64,000 bases of DNA from Ptiloglossa arizonensis (taxonomy: Eukaryota; Arthropoda; Insecta; Hymenoptera; Colletidae). The notes under the pieces were generated by a model. It was given only the letters and a program-made list of their open reading frames with translations. It did no database searches and was not told where the DNA came from. The position numbers and the translations under genes are program-made. This document shows, in pieces, positions 47,428 through 59,800 of the stretch. Location: assembly GCF_051014685.1 (NCBI RefSeq), contig NW_027478534.1, positions 62,001 through 126,000 on the forward strand. The letters run 5' to 3'. The stretch's first letter is position 1, and each line of letters begins with the position of its first letter.

Positions 47428-50400
47428 GCCGTTCTAGTTATTCGTTTCGAGCATCAGAACTGCGAAAATTTTGAGTTTCTCAAGCGTTTCTCACCTCCAA
47501 ACTGCCACATCTCGCGAACGGATTGACGAATCCGCAAAATTTCTGTTGCACCTGAAAGTAGAAACTCGCCCGATTTCAACGGTATGAGTACTTTTCCCCT
47601 AGGCCGTTCTAGTTATTCGTTTCGAGCATCAGAACTGCGAAAATTTTGAGTTTCTCAAGCGTTTCCTATATCCAGACTGCCATATCTCGCGAACGGATAG
47701 ACCAATCCGCAAAATTTCTGTTGCATCTGAAAGTTGAAACACGCCCGATTACAACGGTATGAGTACTTTTCCCCTAGGCCGTTCTAGTTATTCGTTTCGA
47801 GCATCAGAACTGTGAAAATTTTGAGTTTCTCAACCGTTTCTTACCTCCAAACTGCCATATCTCGCGAACGGATTGACCAATCCGCAAAATTTCTGTTGCA
47901 TCTGAAAGTAGAAACTCGCCCGATTACAACGGTATGCGTACTTTTCCCCTAGGCCGTTCTAGTTATGCTTGTCGAGCATCAGAACTGCGAAAATTTTGAG
48001 TTTCTCAAGCGTTTCTCACCTCCAAACTGCCATATCGCGCGAAAGGATTGACCAATCCGCAAAATTTCTGTTGCATCTGAAAGTAGAAACTCGCCCGATT
48101 ACAACTGTATGCGTACTTTTCCCCTAGGCCGTTCTAGTTATTCGTTTCGAGCATTAGAACTGCGAAAATTTTTAGTTTCTCAAGCGTTTCTTACCTCCAA
48201 ACTGCCATATCTCTCGAACGGATAGACCAATCCGCAAAATTTCTGTTGCATCTGAAAGTAGAAACTCGCCCAATTGCAACGGTATGTGTACTTTTCCCCT
48301 AGGCCATTCTAGTTATTCGTTTTGAGCATCAGAGCTGCGAAAATTTTGAGTTTCTCAATCGTTTCTTACCTCCAAACTGCCATATCTCTCGAACGGATAG
48401 ACCAATCCGCAAAATTTCTGTTGCATCTGAAAGTAGAAACTCGCCCGATTACAACGGTATGCCAACCTTTCCCCTAGGCCGTTCTAGTTATTCGTTTCGA
48501 GCATCAGAACTGCGAAAATTTTGAGTTTCTCAAGCGTTTCTTACCTCCAAACTGCCATATCTCGCGAACGGATTGACCAATCCGCAAAATTTCTGTTGCA
48601 TCTGAAAGTAGAAACTCGCCCAATTGCAACGGTATGTGTACTTTTCCCCTAGGCCATTCTCGTTATTCGTTTCGAGCATCAGAGCTGCGAAAATTTTGAG
48701 TTTCTCAAGCGTTTCTCACCTCCAAACTGCCGTATCGCGCGAACGGATTGACCAATCCGCAAAATTTCTGTTGCATCTGAAAGTAGAAACTCGCCCGATT
48801 ACAACTGTATGCGTACTTTAACCCTAGGCCGTTCTAGTTATTCGTTTCGAGCATCAGAACTGCTAAAATTTTTAGTTTCTCAAGCGTTTCTTACCTCCAA
48901 ACTGCCATATCTCTCGAACGGATAGACCAATCCGCAAAATTTCTGTTGCATCTGAAAGTAGAAACTCGCCCAATTGCAACGGTATGTGTACTTTTCCCCT
49001 AGGCCATTCTAGTTATTCGTTTTGAGCATCAGAGCTGCGAAAATTTTGAGTTTCTCAAGCGTTTCTCACCTCCAAACTGCCGTATCGCGCGAACGGATTG
49101 ACCAATCCGCAAAATTTCTGTTGCATCTGAAAGTAGAAACTCGCCCGATTACAACTGTATGCGTACTTTAACCCTAGGCCGTTCTAGTTATTCGTTTCGA
49201 GCATCAGAACTGCTAAAATTTTTAGTTTCTCAAGCGTTTCTTACCTCCAAACTGCCATATCTCGCGAACGGATTTACCAATCCGCAAAATTTCTGTTGCA
49301 TCTGAAAGTAGAAACTCGCCCGATTACAACGGTATGCGTACTTTTCCCCTAGGCCGTTCTAGTTATTCGTTTCGAGCATCAGAACTGCGAAAATTTTTAG
49401 TTTCTCAAGCGTTTCTTACGTCCAAACTGCCATATCTCGCGAACGGATTGACCAATCCACAAAATTTCTGTTGCATCTGAAAGTAGAAACTCGCCCGATT
49501 ACAACGGTATGTCAACCTTTCCCCTAGGCCATTCTAGTTATTCGTTTCGAGCATCAGAACTGCGAAAATTTTGAGTTTCTCAAGCGTTTCTCACCTCCAA
49601 ACTGCCATGTCTCGCGAACGGATTGACCAATCCGCAAAATTTCTGTTGCATCTGAAAGTAGAAACTCGCCCGATTACAACGGTATGCGAACATTTCCCCT
49701 AGGCCGTTCTGGTTATTCGTTTCGAGCATCAGAACTGCGAAAATTTTGAGTTGCTCAAGCGTTTCTTACCTCCAAACTGCCACATCTCGCGAACGGATTG
49801 ACGAATCCGCAAAAATTCTGTTGCACCTGAAAGTAGAAACTCGCCCGATTTCAACGGTATGAGTACTTTTCCCCTAGGCCGTTCTAGTTATTCGTTTCGA
49901 GCATCAGAACTGCGAAAATTTTGAGTTTCTCAAGCGTTTCCTATATCCAGACTGCCATATCTCGCGAACGGATAGACCAATCCGCAAAATTTCTGTTGCG
50001 TCTGAAAGTTGAAACACGCCCGATTACAACGGTATGAGTACTTTTCCCCTAGGCCGTTCTAGTTATTCGTTTCGAGCATCAGAACTGTGAAAATTTTGAG
50101 TTTCTCAACCGTTTCTTACCTCCAAACTGCCATATCTCGCGAACGGATTGACCAATCCGCAAAATTTCTGTTGCATCTGAAAGTAGAAACTCGCCCGATT
50201 ACAACGGTATGCGTACTTCTCCTCTAGGCCGTTCTAGTTATGCTTGTCGAGCATCAGAACTGCGAAAATTTTGAGTTTCTCAAGCGTTTCTCACCTCCAA
50301 ACTGACATATCGCGCGAAAGGATTGACAAATCCGCAAAATTTCTGTTGCATCTGAAAGTAGAAACTCGCCCGATTACAACTGTATGCGTACTTTTCCCCT

Positions 50401-50577
50401 AGGCCGTTCTAGTTATTCGTTTCGAGCATTAGAACTGCGAAAATTTTTAGTTTCTCAAGCGTTTCTTACCTCCAAACTGCCATATCTCGCGAACGGATTG
50501 ACCAATCCGCAAAATTTCTGTTGCATCTGAAAGTAGAAACTCGCCCGGTTACAACAGTATGCGTACTTTTCCCCTAG
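47428..50577. repeat. Irregular N/O/I/Q/R/S monomers
   Basis: Eighteen monomers and no gene. The order I (CCTATATCCAGAC), Q (CTGTGAAAA, CTCAACCG), R (TTATGCTTG, TTTCTCACC, TATCGCGCG), S (GCATTAG, TTTTTAG) occurs at 47603-48302 and again at 49878-50577, 13 monomers apart. A two-monomer repeat lies at 48653-49352, with an ACTTTAACCC ending at about 48816 and 49166. The monomer at 47428 is an N/O hybrid. Confidence 0.86.
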
Positions 50578-51977
50578 GCCGTTCTAGTTATTCGTTTCGA
50601 GCATCAGAACTGCGAAAATTTTGAGTTTCTCAAGCGTTTCTCACCTCCAAACTGCCATGTCTCGCGAACGGATTGACCAATCCGCAAAATTTCTGTTGCA
50701 TCTGAAAGTAGAAACTCATCCGATTACAACGGTATGCGAACATTTCCCCTAGGCCGTTCTGGTTATTCGTTTCGAGCATCAGAACTGCTAAAATTTTGAG
50801 TTGCTCAAGCGTTTCCTACCTCCAAACTGCCACATCTCGCGAACGGATTGACGAATCCGCAAAATTTCTGTTGCATCTGAAAGTAGAAACTCGCCCGATT
50901 ACAACTGTATGCGTACTTTAACCCTAGGCCGTTCTAGTTATTCGTTTCGAGCATCAGAACTGCTAAAATTTTTAGTTTCTCAAGCGTTTCTTACCTCCAA
51001 ACTGCCATATCTCGCGAACGGATTCACCAATCCGCAAAATTTCTGTTGCATCTGAAAGTAGAAACTCGCCCGATTACAACGGTATGCGTACTTTTCCCCT
51101 AGGCCGTTCTAGTTATTCGTTTCGAGCACCAGAACTGCGAAAATTTTTAGTTTCTCAAGCGTTTCTTACGTCCAAACTGCCATATCTCGCGAACGGATTG
51201 ACCAATCCACAAAATTTCTGTTGCATCTGAAAGTAGAAACTCGCCCGATTACAACGGTATGTCAACCTTTCCCCTAGGCCGTTCTAGTTATTCGTTTCGA
51301 GCATCAGAACTGCGAAAATTTTGAGTTTCTCAAGCGTTTCTCACCTCCAAACTGCCATGTCTCGCGAACGGATTGACCAATCCGCAAAATTTCTGTTGCA
51401 TCTGAAAGTAGAAACTCGCCCGATTACAACGGTATGCGAACATTTCCCCTAGGCCGTTCTGGTTATTCGTTTCGAGCATCAGAACTGCGAAAATTTTGAG
51501 TTGCTCAAGCGTTTCTTACCTCCAAACTGCCACATCTCGCGAACGGATTGATGAATCCGCAAAATTTCTGTTGCACCTGAAAGTAGAAACTCGCCCGATT
51601 TCAACGGTATGAGTACTTTTCCCCTAGGCCGTTCTAGTTATTCGTTTCGAGCATCAGAACTGCGAAAATTTTGAGTTTCTCAAGCGTTTCCTATATCCAG
51701 ACTGCCATATCTCGCGAACGGATAGACCACTCCGCAAAATTTCTGTTGCATCTGAAAGTTGAAACACGCCCGATTACAACGGTATGAGTACTTTTCCCCT
51801 AGGCCGTTCTAGTTATTCGTTTCGAGCATCAGAACTGTGAAAATTTTGAGTTTCTCAATCGTTTCTTACCTCCAAACTGCCATATCTCGCGAACGGATTG
51901 ACCAATCCGCAAAATTTCTGTTGCATCTGAAAGTAGAAACTCGCCCGATTACAACGGTATGCGTACTTTTCCCCTAG
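50578..51977. repeat. 8-monomer HOR (1400 bp), copy 1 (N O T U N O I Q)
   Basis: Matches 51978-53202 at 1400 bp. Private marks shared are ACTCATCCG (about 50715 and 52115), GCTAAAATTTTGAG, the ACTTTAACCC ending, GGATTCACC, TATGTCAACC, TTGATGAATCC and GACCACTCC. T is a CTGCTAAAATTTTTAG monomer and U an ACGTCC/CCACAAAA monomer. Confidence 0.9.
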
Positions 51978-53202
51978 GCCGTTCTAGTTATTCGTTTCGA
52001 GCATCAGAACTGCGAAAATTTTGAGTTTCTCAAGCGTTTCTCACCTCCAAACTGCCATGTCTCGCGAACGGATTGACCAATCCGCAAAATTTCTGTTGCA
52101 TCTGAAAGTAGAAACTCATCCGATTACAACGGTATGCGAACATTTCCCCTAGGCCGTTCTGGTTATTCGTTTCGAGCATCAGAACTGCTAAAATTTTGAG
52201 TTGCTCAAGCGTTTCCTACCTCCAAACTGCCACATCTCGCGAACGGATTGACGAATCCGCAAAATTTCTGTTGCATCTGAAAGTAGAAACTCGCCCGATT
52301 ACAACTGAATGCGTACTTTAACCCTAGGCCGTTCTAGTTATTCGTTTCGAGCATCAGAACTGCTAAAATTTTTAGTTTCTCAAGCGTTTCTTACCTCCAA
52401 ACTGCCATATCTCGCGAACGGATTCACCAATCCGCAAAATTTCTGTTGCATCTGAAAGTAGAAACTCGCCCGATTACAACGGTATGCGTACTTTTCCCCT
52501 AGGCCGTTCTAGTTATTCGTTTCGAGCATCAGAACTGCGAAAATTTTTAGTTTCTCAAGCGTTTCTTACGTCCAAACTGCCATATCTCACGAACGGATTG
52601 ACCAATCCACAAAATTTCTGTTGCATCTGAAAGTAGAAACTCGCCCGATTACAACGGTATGTCAACCTTTCCCCTAGGCCGTTCTAGTTATTCGTTTCGA
52701 GCATCAGAACTGCGAAAATTTTGAGTTTCTCAAGCGTTTCTCACCTCCAAACTGCCATGTCTCGCGAACGGATTGACCAATCCGCAAAATTTCTGTTGCA
52801 TCTGAAAGTAGAAACTCGCCCGATTACAACGGTATGCGAACATTTCCCCTAGGCCGTTCTGGTTATTGGTTTCGAGCATCAGAACTGCGAAAATTTTGAG
52901 TTGCTCAAGCGTTTCTTACCTCCAAACTGCCACATCTCGCGAACGGATTGATGAATCCGCAAAATTTCTGTTGCACCTGAAAGTAGAAACTCGCCCGATT
53001 TCAACGGTATGAGTACTTTTCCCCTAGGCCGTTCTAGTTATTCGTTTCGAGCATCAGAAATGCGAAAATTTTGAGTTTCTCAAGCGTTTCCTATATCCAG
53101 ACTGCCATATCTCGCGAACGGATAGACCACTCCGCAAAATTTCTGTTGCATCTGAAAGTTGAAACACGCCCGATTACAACGGTATGAGTACTTTTCCCCT
53201 AG
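51978..53202. repeat. 8-monomer HOR, copy 2, lacking the final Q
   Basis: Seven monomers, N O T U N O I, nearly identical to copy 1. The Q monomer is missing and an N (53203) intervenes before Q (53378) and R (53553). Private differences include ACTGAATGCG, ATTGGTTTCG and CAGAAATGCG. Confidence 0.9.
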
Positions 53203-54077
53203 GCCGTTCTAGTTATTCGTTTCGAGCATCAGAACTGCGAAAATTTTGAGTTTCTCAAGCGTTTCTCACCTCCAAACTGCCATGTCTCGCGAACGGATTG
53301 ACCAATCCGCAAAATTTCTGTTGCATCTGAAAGTAGAAACTCGCCCGATTACAACGGTATGCGAACATTTCCCCTAGGCCGTTCTGGTTATTCGTTTCGA
53401 GCATCAGAACTGTGAAAATTTTGAGTTTCTCAACCGTTTCTTACCTCCAAACTGCCATATCTCGCGAACGGATTGACCAATCCGCAAAATTTCTGTTGCA
53501 TCTGAAAGTAGAAACTCGCCCGATTACAACGGTATGCGTACTTTTCCCCTAGGCCGTTCTAGTTATGCTTGTCGAGCATCAGAACTGCGAAAATTTTGAG
53601 TTTCTCAAGCGTTTCTCACCTCCAAACTGCCATATCGCGCGAAAGGATTGACCAATCCGCAAAATTTCTGTTGCATCTGAAAGTAGAAACTCGCCCGATT
53701 ACAACTGTATGCGTACTTTTCCCCTAGGCCGTTCTAGTTATTCGTTTCGAGCATCAGAACTGCGAAAATTTTGAGTTTCTCAAGCGTTTCTTACGTCCAA
53801 ACTGCCATATCTCGCGAACGGATTGACCAATCCACAAAATTTCTGTTGTGTCTGAAAGTAGAAACTCGCCCGATCACAACGGTATGCGTACTTTTCCCCT
53901 AGGCCGTTCTGGTTATTCGTTTGGAGCATCAGAACTGCGAAAATTTTGAGTTGCTCAAGCGTTTCTTACCTCCAAACTGCCATATCTCTCGAACGGATAG
54001 ACCAATCCGCAAAATTTCTGTTGCATCTGAAAGTAGAAACTCGCCCGATTACAACGGTATGCCAACCTTTCCACTAG

Positions 54078-54251
54078 GCCGTTCTAGTTATTCGTTTCGA
54101 GCATCAGAACTGCGAAAATTTTGAGTTTCTCAAGCGTTTCAAACTCCAAACTGCCATATCTCGCGAACGGATTGACCAATCCGCAAAATTTCTGTTGCAT
54201 CTGAAAGTAGAAACTCGCCCAATTGCAACGGTATGTGTACTTTTCCCCTAG
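54078..54251. repeat. 174 bp monomer (TTTCAAACTCC variant)
   Basis: GCGTTTCTTACCTCC is replaced by GCGTTTCAAACTCC, four bases replaced by three. This is the fourth and last register shift. No second copy was found, so the change looks recent or unspread. Confidence 0.9.
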
Positions 54252-54469
54252 GCCATTCTAGTTATTCGTTTCGAGCATCAGAGCTGCGAAAATTTTGCGT
54301 TTCTCAAGCGTTTCTTACCTCCAAACTGCCATATCTCGCGAACGGATTGACCAATCCGCAAAATTTTTGTTGCACCTGAAAGTAGAAACTCGCCCGATTA
54401 CAACAGTATGCGAACCATTCCCCTAGGCCGTTCTAGTTATTCGTTTCGAGCATCAGAACTGCGAAAATT

Positions 54470-54482
54470 TTGAGTTTCTCAA
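54470..54482. other. Hairpin-capable dyad 1 (TTGAG-TTT-CTCAA), one per monomer
   Basis: Five-base arms flank a three-base loop at monomer positions 44-56; this is the copy in the reference monomer. The motif overlaps the AAAATTTT tract. Type A monomers change only the loop (TTG for TTT) and keep the arms, whereas type E (TTTAG) and some type F (TTGTG) monomers break one arm. Dyads capable of hairpin or cruciform formation are known from several centromeric satellites; that this one extrudes in the cell is inference. Confidence 0.7.
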
Positions 54483-54510
54483 GCGTTTCTTACCTCCAAA
54501 CTGCCATATC

Positions 54511-54516
54511 TCGCGA
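54511..54516. other. TCGCGA palindrome (NruI site) with two CpG sites
   Basis: A six-base palindrome at monomer positions 85-90 is present in most copies. Type A monomers carry TCTCGA instead, and the R-type family carries CGCGCG, which moves the palindrome by one or two bases but keeps CpG density. In an uncollapsed array the site would give a ladder with 175 bp steps. Confidence 0.75.
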
Positions 54517-54517
54517 A

Positions 54518-54533
54518 CGGATTGACCAATCCG
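54518..54533. other. Hairpin-capable dyad 2 (CGGATTG-AC-CAATCCG) with CCAAT motif
   Basis: Seven-base perfect inverted arms with a two-base spacer lie at monomer positions 92-107, and the right half contains CCAAT. Most monomers keep it intact. Type A and I monomers have CGGATAG in the left arm, and type O monomers change CCAAT to CGAAT, so specific monomer types lose the symmetry or the CCAAT core. CCAAT is the core recognised by NF-Y, and dyads are common protein-binding architecture, but no binding factor is shown here. Confidence 0.75.
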
Positions 54534-56581
54534 CAAAATTTCTGTTGCATCTGAAAGTAGAAACTCGCCCGATTACAACGGTATGCGTACTTTTCCCCTA
54601 GGCCGTTCTGGTTATTCGTTTGGAGCATCAGAACTGCGAAAATTTTGAGTTTCTCAAGCGTTTCTTACCTCCAAACTGCCATATCTCGCGAACGGATTGA
54701 CCAATCCGCAAAATTTCTGTTGCATCTGAAAGTAGAAACTCGCCCGATTACAACGGTATGCGTACTTTTCCCCTAGGCCGTTCTGGTTATTCGTATGGAG
54801 CATCAGAACTGCGAAAATTTTGAGTTTTTCAAGCGTTTCTTACGTCCAAACTGCCATATCTCGCGAACGGATTGACCAATCCGTAAAATTTCTGTTGCAT
54901 CTGAAAGTAGAAGCTCGCCCGATTACAACGGTATGCCAACCTTTCCCCTAGGCCGTTCTAGTTATTCGTTTCGAGCTTCAGAACTGCGAAAATTTTGAGT
55001 TTCTCAAGCGTTTCTTACCTCCAAACTGCCATATCTCGCGAGCGGATTGACCAATCCGCAAAATTTCTGTTGCATCTGAAAGTAGAAACTCGCCCGATTA
55101 CAACGGTATGCGTACTTTTCCCGTAGGCCGTTCTGGTTATTCGTTTCGAGCATCAGAACTGCGAAAATTTTGAGTTGCTCAAGCGTTTCTTACCTCCAAA
55201 CTGCCATATCTCTCGAACGGATAGACCAATCCGCAAAATTTCTGTTGCATATGAAAGTAGAAACTCGCCCAATTGCAACGGTATGTGTACTTTTCCCCTA
55301 GGCCATTCTAGTTATTCGTTTCGAGCATCAGAGCTGCGAAAATTTTGCGTTTCTCAAGCGTTTCTTACCTCCAAACTGCCATATCTCGCGAACGGATTGA
55401 CCAATCCGCAAAATTTCTGTTGCACCTGAAAGTAGAAACTCGCCCGATTACAACAGTATGCGAACCATTCCCCTAGGCCGTTCTAGTTATTCGTTTCGAG
55501 CATCAGAACTGCGAAAATTTTGAGTTTCTCAAGCGTTTCTTACCTCCAAACTGCCATATCTCGCGAACGGATTGACCAATCCGCAAAATTTCTGTTGCAT
55601 CTGAAAGTAGAAACTCGCCCAATTACAACGGTATGCGTACTTTTCCCCTAGGCCGTTCTGGTTATTCGTTTGGAGCATCAGAACTGCGAAAATTTTGAGT
55701 TTCTCAAGCGTTTCTTACCCCCAAACTGCCATATCTCGCGAACGGATTGACCAATCCGCAAAATTTCTGTTGCATCTGAAAGTAGAAACTCGCCCGATTA
55801 CAACGGTATGCGTACTTTTCCCCTAGGCCGTTCTTGTTATTCGTTTGGAGCATCAGAACTGCGAAAATTTTGAGTTTTTCAAGCGTTTCTTACGTCCAAA
55901 CTGCCATATCTCGCGAACGGATTGACCAATCCGTAAAATTTCTGTTGCATCTGAAAGTAGAAGCTCGCCCGATTACAATGGTATCCATACTTTTCCCATA
56001 GGTCGTTCTAGTTATTCGTTTCGAGCATGAGAACTGCGAAAATTTTGAGTTTCTCAAGCGTTTCTCACCTCCAAACTGCCATGTCTCGCGAACGGATTGA
56101 CCAATCCGCAAAATTTCCGTTGCATCTGAAAGTACAAACTCGCCCGATTACAACGGTATGCGAACATTTCCCCTAGGTCGTTCTGGTTATTCGTTTCGAG
56201 CATCGGAACTGCGAAAATTTTGAGTTTCTCAAGCGTTTCTTACCTCCAATCTGCCATACCTCGCGAACGGATTAACCAATCCGCAAAATTTCTGTTGCAT
56301 CTGAAAGTAGAAACTCGCCCGGTTACAACAGTATGCGTACTTTTCCCCTAGGCCGTTCTAGTTATTCGTTTCGAGCATCAGAACTGCGAAAATTTTTAGT
56401 TTCTCAAGCGTTTCTTACGTCCAAACTGCCATATCTCGCGAACGGATTGACCAATCCACAAAATTTCTGTTGCATCTGAAAGTAGAAACTCGCCCGATTA
56501 CAACGGTATGCCAACCTTTCCCCTAGGCCGTTCTAGTTATTCGTTTCGAGCATCAGAACTGCGTAAATTTTGAGTTTCTCA

Positions 56582-57051
56582 AGCGTTTGTTACGTCCAAA
56601 CTGCCATATCTCGCGAACGGATTGACCAATCCGCTAAATTTCTGTTGCATCTGAAAGTAGAAACTCGCCCGATTACAATGGTATTAGCACTTTTCCCCTA
56701 GGCCGTTCTGGTCATTCGTTTCGAGTATCAGAACTGCGAAAATTTTGAGTTTCTCATGCGGTTCTTACCTCCAAACTGCCATATCTCGCGAACGTATTGA
56801 CCAATCCGTAAAATTTCTGTTGCATCTGAAAGTAGAAGCACGCCCGATTACAATGGTATCCATACTTTTCCCATAGGTCGTTCTAGTTATTCGTTTCGAG
56901 CATCAGAACTGCGACAATTTTGAGTTTCTCAAGCGTTTCTCACCTCCAAACTGCCATGTCTCGCGAACGGATTGACCAATCCGCAAAATTTCTGTTGCAT
57001 CTGAAAGTACAAACTCGCCCGATTACAACGGTATGCGAACATTTCCCCTAG
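56582..57051. repeat. Segment repeated at 700 bp, copy 1
   Basis: Matches about 57282-57751 at a four-monomer offset. Shared marks are CCGCTAAA, GGTATTAGCAC (56681 and 57381), GAGTATCAG, TCATGCGGTTC, GAAGCACG and GCGACAA. A one-base difference is CGAACGTATTG here against CGAACGGATTG. Confidence 0.86.
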
Positions 57052-59800
57052 GCCGTTCTGGTTATTCGTTTCGAGCATCAGAACTGCGAAAATTTTGAGT
57101 TTCTCAAGCGTTTCTTACCTCCAATCTGCCATATCTCGCGAACGGATTGACCAATCCGCAAAATTTCTGTTGCATCTGAAAGTAGAAACTCGCCCGGTTA
57201 CAACAGTATGCGTACTTTTCCCCTAGGCCGTTCTAGTTATTCGTTTCGAGCATCAGAACTGCGAAAATTTTTAGTTTCTCAAGCGTTTCTTACGTCCAAA
57301 CTGCCATATCTCGCGAACGGATTGACCAATCCGCTAAATTTCTGTTGCATCTGAAAGTAGAAACTCGCCCGATTACAATGGTATTAGCACTTTTCCCCTA
57401 GGCCGTTCTGGTCATTCGTTTCGAGTATCAGAACTGCGAAAATTTTGAGTTTCTCATGCGGTTCTTACCTCCAAACTGCCATATCTCGCGAACGGATTGA
57501 CCAATCCGTAAAATTTCTGTTGCATCTGAAAGTAGAAGCACGCCCGATTACAATGGTATCCATACTTTTCCCATAGGTCGTTCTAGTTATTCGTTTCGAG
57601 CATCAGAACTGCGACAATTTTGAGTTTCTCAAGCGTTTCTCACCTCCAAACTGCCATGTCTCGCGAACGGATTGACCAATCCGCAAAATTTCTGTTGCAT
57701 CTGACAGTAGAAACTCGCCCGATTACAACGGTATGCGAACATTTCCCCTAGGCCGTTCTGGTTATTAGTTTCGAGCATCAGAACTGCGAAAATTTTGAGT
57801 TGCTCAAGCGTTTCTTACCTCCAAACTGCCACATCTCGCGAACGGATTGACGAATCCGAAAAATTTCTGTTGCACCTGAAAGTAGAAACTGGCCCGATTA
57901 CAACGGTATGAGTACTTTTCCCCTAGGCCGTTCTAGTTATTCGTTTCGAGCATCAGAACTGCGAAAATTTTGAGTTTCTCAAGCGTTTCCTATATCCAGA
58001 CTGCCATATCTCGCGAACGGATTGACCAATCCGCAAAATTTCTGTTGCATCTGAAAGTAGAAACTCGCCCGATTACAACGGTATGCGTACTTTTCCCCTA
58101 GGCCGTTCTAGTTATGCTTGTCGAGCATCAGAACTGCGAAAATTTTGAATTTCTCAAGCGTTTCTCACTTCCAAACTGCCATATCGCGCGAACGGATTGA
58201 CCAATATGCAAAATTTCTGTTGCATCTGAAAGTAGAAACTCGCCCGATTACAACCGTATGCGTACTTTTCCCCTAGGCCGTTCTGGTTATTCGTTTCGAG
58301 CATCAGAACTGCGAAAATTTTGAATTTCTCATGCGTTTCTTACCTCCAAACTGCCATATCTCGCGAACGGATTGACCAATCCGTAAAATTTCTGTTGCAT
58401 CTGAAAGGAGAAGTTCGCCCGATTACAATGGTATCCATACTTTTCCCATAGGTCGTTCTAGTTATTCGTTTCGAGCATCAGAACTGCGAAAATTTTGAGT
58501 TTCTCAAGCGTTTCTCACCTCCAAACTGCCATGTCTCGCGAACGGATTGACCAATCCGCAAAATTTATGTTGCATCTGAAAGTAGAAACTCGCCCGATTA
58601 CAACGGTATGCGAACATTTCCCCTAGGCCGTTCTGGTTATTCGTTTCGTGCATCAGAACTGCGAAAATTTTGAGTTGCTCAAGCGTTTCTTACCTCCAAA
58701 CTGCCACATCTCGCGAACGGATTGACGAATCCGCAAAATTTCTGTTGCACCTGAAAGTAGAAACTCGCCCGATTACAACGGTATGCGTACTTTTCCCCTA
58801 GGCCGTTCTAGTTATTCGTTTCGAGCATCAGAACTGCGAAAATTTTGAGTTTCTCAAGCGTTTCCTATATCCAGACTGCCATATCTCGCGAACGGATAGA
58901 CCAATCCGCAAAATTTCTGTTGCATCTGAAAGTTGAAAGACGCCCGATTACAACGGTATGAGTACTTTTCCCCTAGGCCGTTCTAGTTATTCGTTTCTAG
59001 CATCAGAACTGCGAAAATTTTGAGTTTCTCAAGCGTTTCCTATATCCAGACTGCCATATCTCGCGAACGGATAGACCAATCCGCAAAATTTCTGTTGCAT
59101 CTGAAAGTTGAAACACGCCCGATTACAACGGTATGAGTACTTTTCCCCTAGGCCGTTCTAGTTATTCGTTTCGAGCATCAGAACTGTGAAAATTTTGAGT
59201 TTCTCAACCGTTTCTTACATCCAAACTGCCATATCTCGCGAACGGATTGACCAATCCGCAAAATTTCTATTGCATCTGAAAGTAGAAACTCGCCCGATTA
59301 CAACGGCATGCGTACTTTTCCCCTAGGCCGCTCTAGTTATGCTTGTCGAGCATCAGAACTGCGAAAATTTTGAGTTTCTCAAGCGTTTCTCACCTCCAAA
59401 CTGCCATATCGCGCGAACGGATTGACCAATATGCAAAATTTCTGTTGCATCTGAAAGTAGAAACTCGCCCGATTACAATGGTATCCATACTTTTCCCATA
59501 GGTCGTTCTAGTTATTCGTTTCGAGCATCAGAACTGCGAAAATTTTGAGTTTCTCAAGCGTTTCTCACATCCAAACTGCCATGTCTCGCGAACGGATTGA
59601 CCAATCCGCAAAATTTCTGTTGCATCTGAAAGTAGAAACTCGCCCGATTACAACGGTATGCGAACACTTCCCCTAGGCCGTTCTGGTTATTCGTTTCGAG
59701 CATCAGAACTGCGAAAATTTTGAGTTGCTCAAGCGTTTCTTACCTCCAAACTACCACATCTCGCGAACGGATTGACGAATCCGAAAAATTTCTGTTGCAC
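56877..59800. repeat. Long segmental repeat (24 monomers apart), copy 1
   Basis: Aligns with 61077-64000 at a constant 4200 bp over about 2.9 kb. Shared rare marks are GGTATTAGCAC (57381 and 61581), GAAAGGAGAAGTTCG (about 58405 and 62605), AAATTTATGTTGC, GTTGAAAGACG, GTTTCTAGC, GGCCGCTCTAG and GCGAACACTTCC. The monomer starting 57927 differs strongly from its counterpart at 62127. Confidence 0.92.
57282..57751. repeat. Segment repeated at 700 bp, copy 2
   Basis: Partner of 56582-57051. It has CTGACAGTAG where copy 1 has CTGAAAGTAC. The CTGACAGTAG form is what the distal duplicate at 61904 carries, so this copy lies in line with the 4200 bp repeat. Confidence 0.86.

Larger units (their letters stand above)
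54427..54601 (+). repeat. Reference monomer matching the array consensus
   Basis: I chose this copy as the reference because it matches the consensus I derived by eye. It begins GCCGTTCTAG and ends CCCCTAG, so each junction with the next copy forms CCTAGG. Landmarks by monomer position: AAAATTTT at 38-45, a TTGAG/CTCAA dyad at 44-56, TCGCGA at 85-90, a 16 bp dyad with a CCAAT motif at 92-107, and a second AAAATTT tract at 109-115, 71 bp after the first. Most variants named in other entries are changes at positions 2-4, 9, 15-21, 22, 37, 45-51, 58-72, 86-104, 107, 113-116, 132-150 and 153-174 of this unit. Confidence 0.93.
53203..56876. repeat. Mixed monomers with a 6-monomer spaced repeat
   Basis: Twenty-one monomers and no gene. 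The segment starting 54252 matches that starting 55302 for about 735 bp at a 1050 bp offset; shared marks are CAGAGCTG with TTTTGCGTTTC, GCGAACCATTCC and GAGTTTTTC. The match ends where one copy has AACGGTATGCCAAC (about 54919) and the other AATGGTATCCAT (about 55969). After 56176 the monomers lead into the long duplication. Confidence 0.86.

Noticed and set aside
54525..54533. CCAAT motif as a promoter element
   Set aside because: There is no accompanying TATA or start-site context and no gene downstream; it is kept only as part of the dyad observation.
54464..54541. Internal half-monomer duplication based on two AAAATTT tracts 71 bp apart
   Set aside because: Only the A/T tract and a few flanking bases match; the remainder of the halves does not align by eye.
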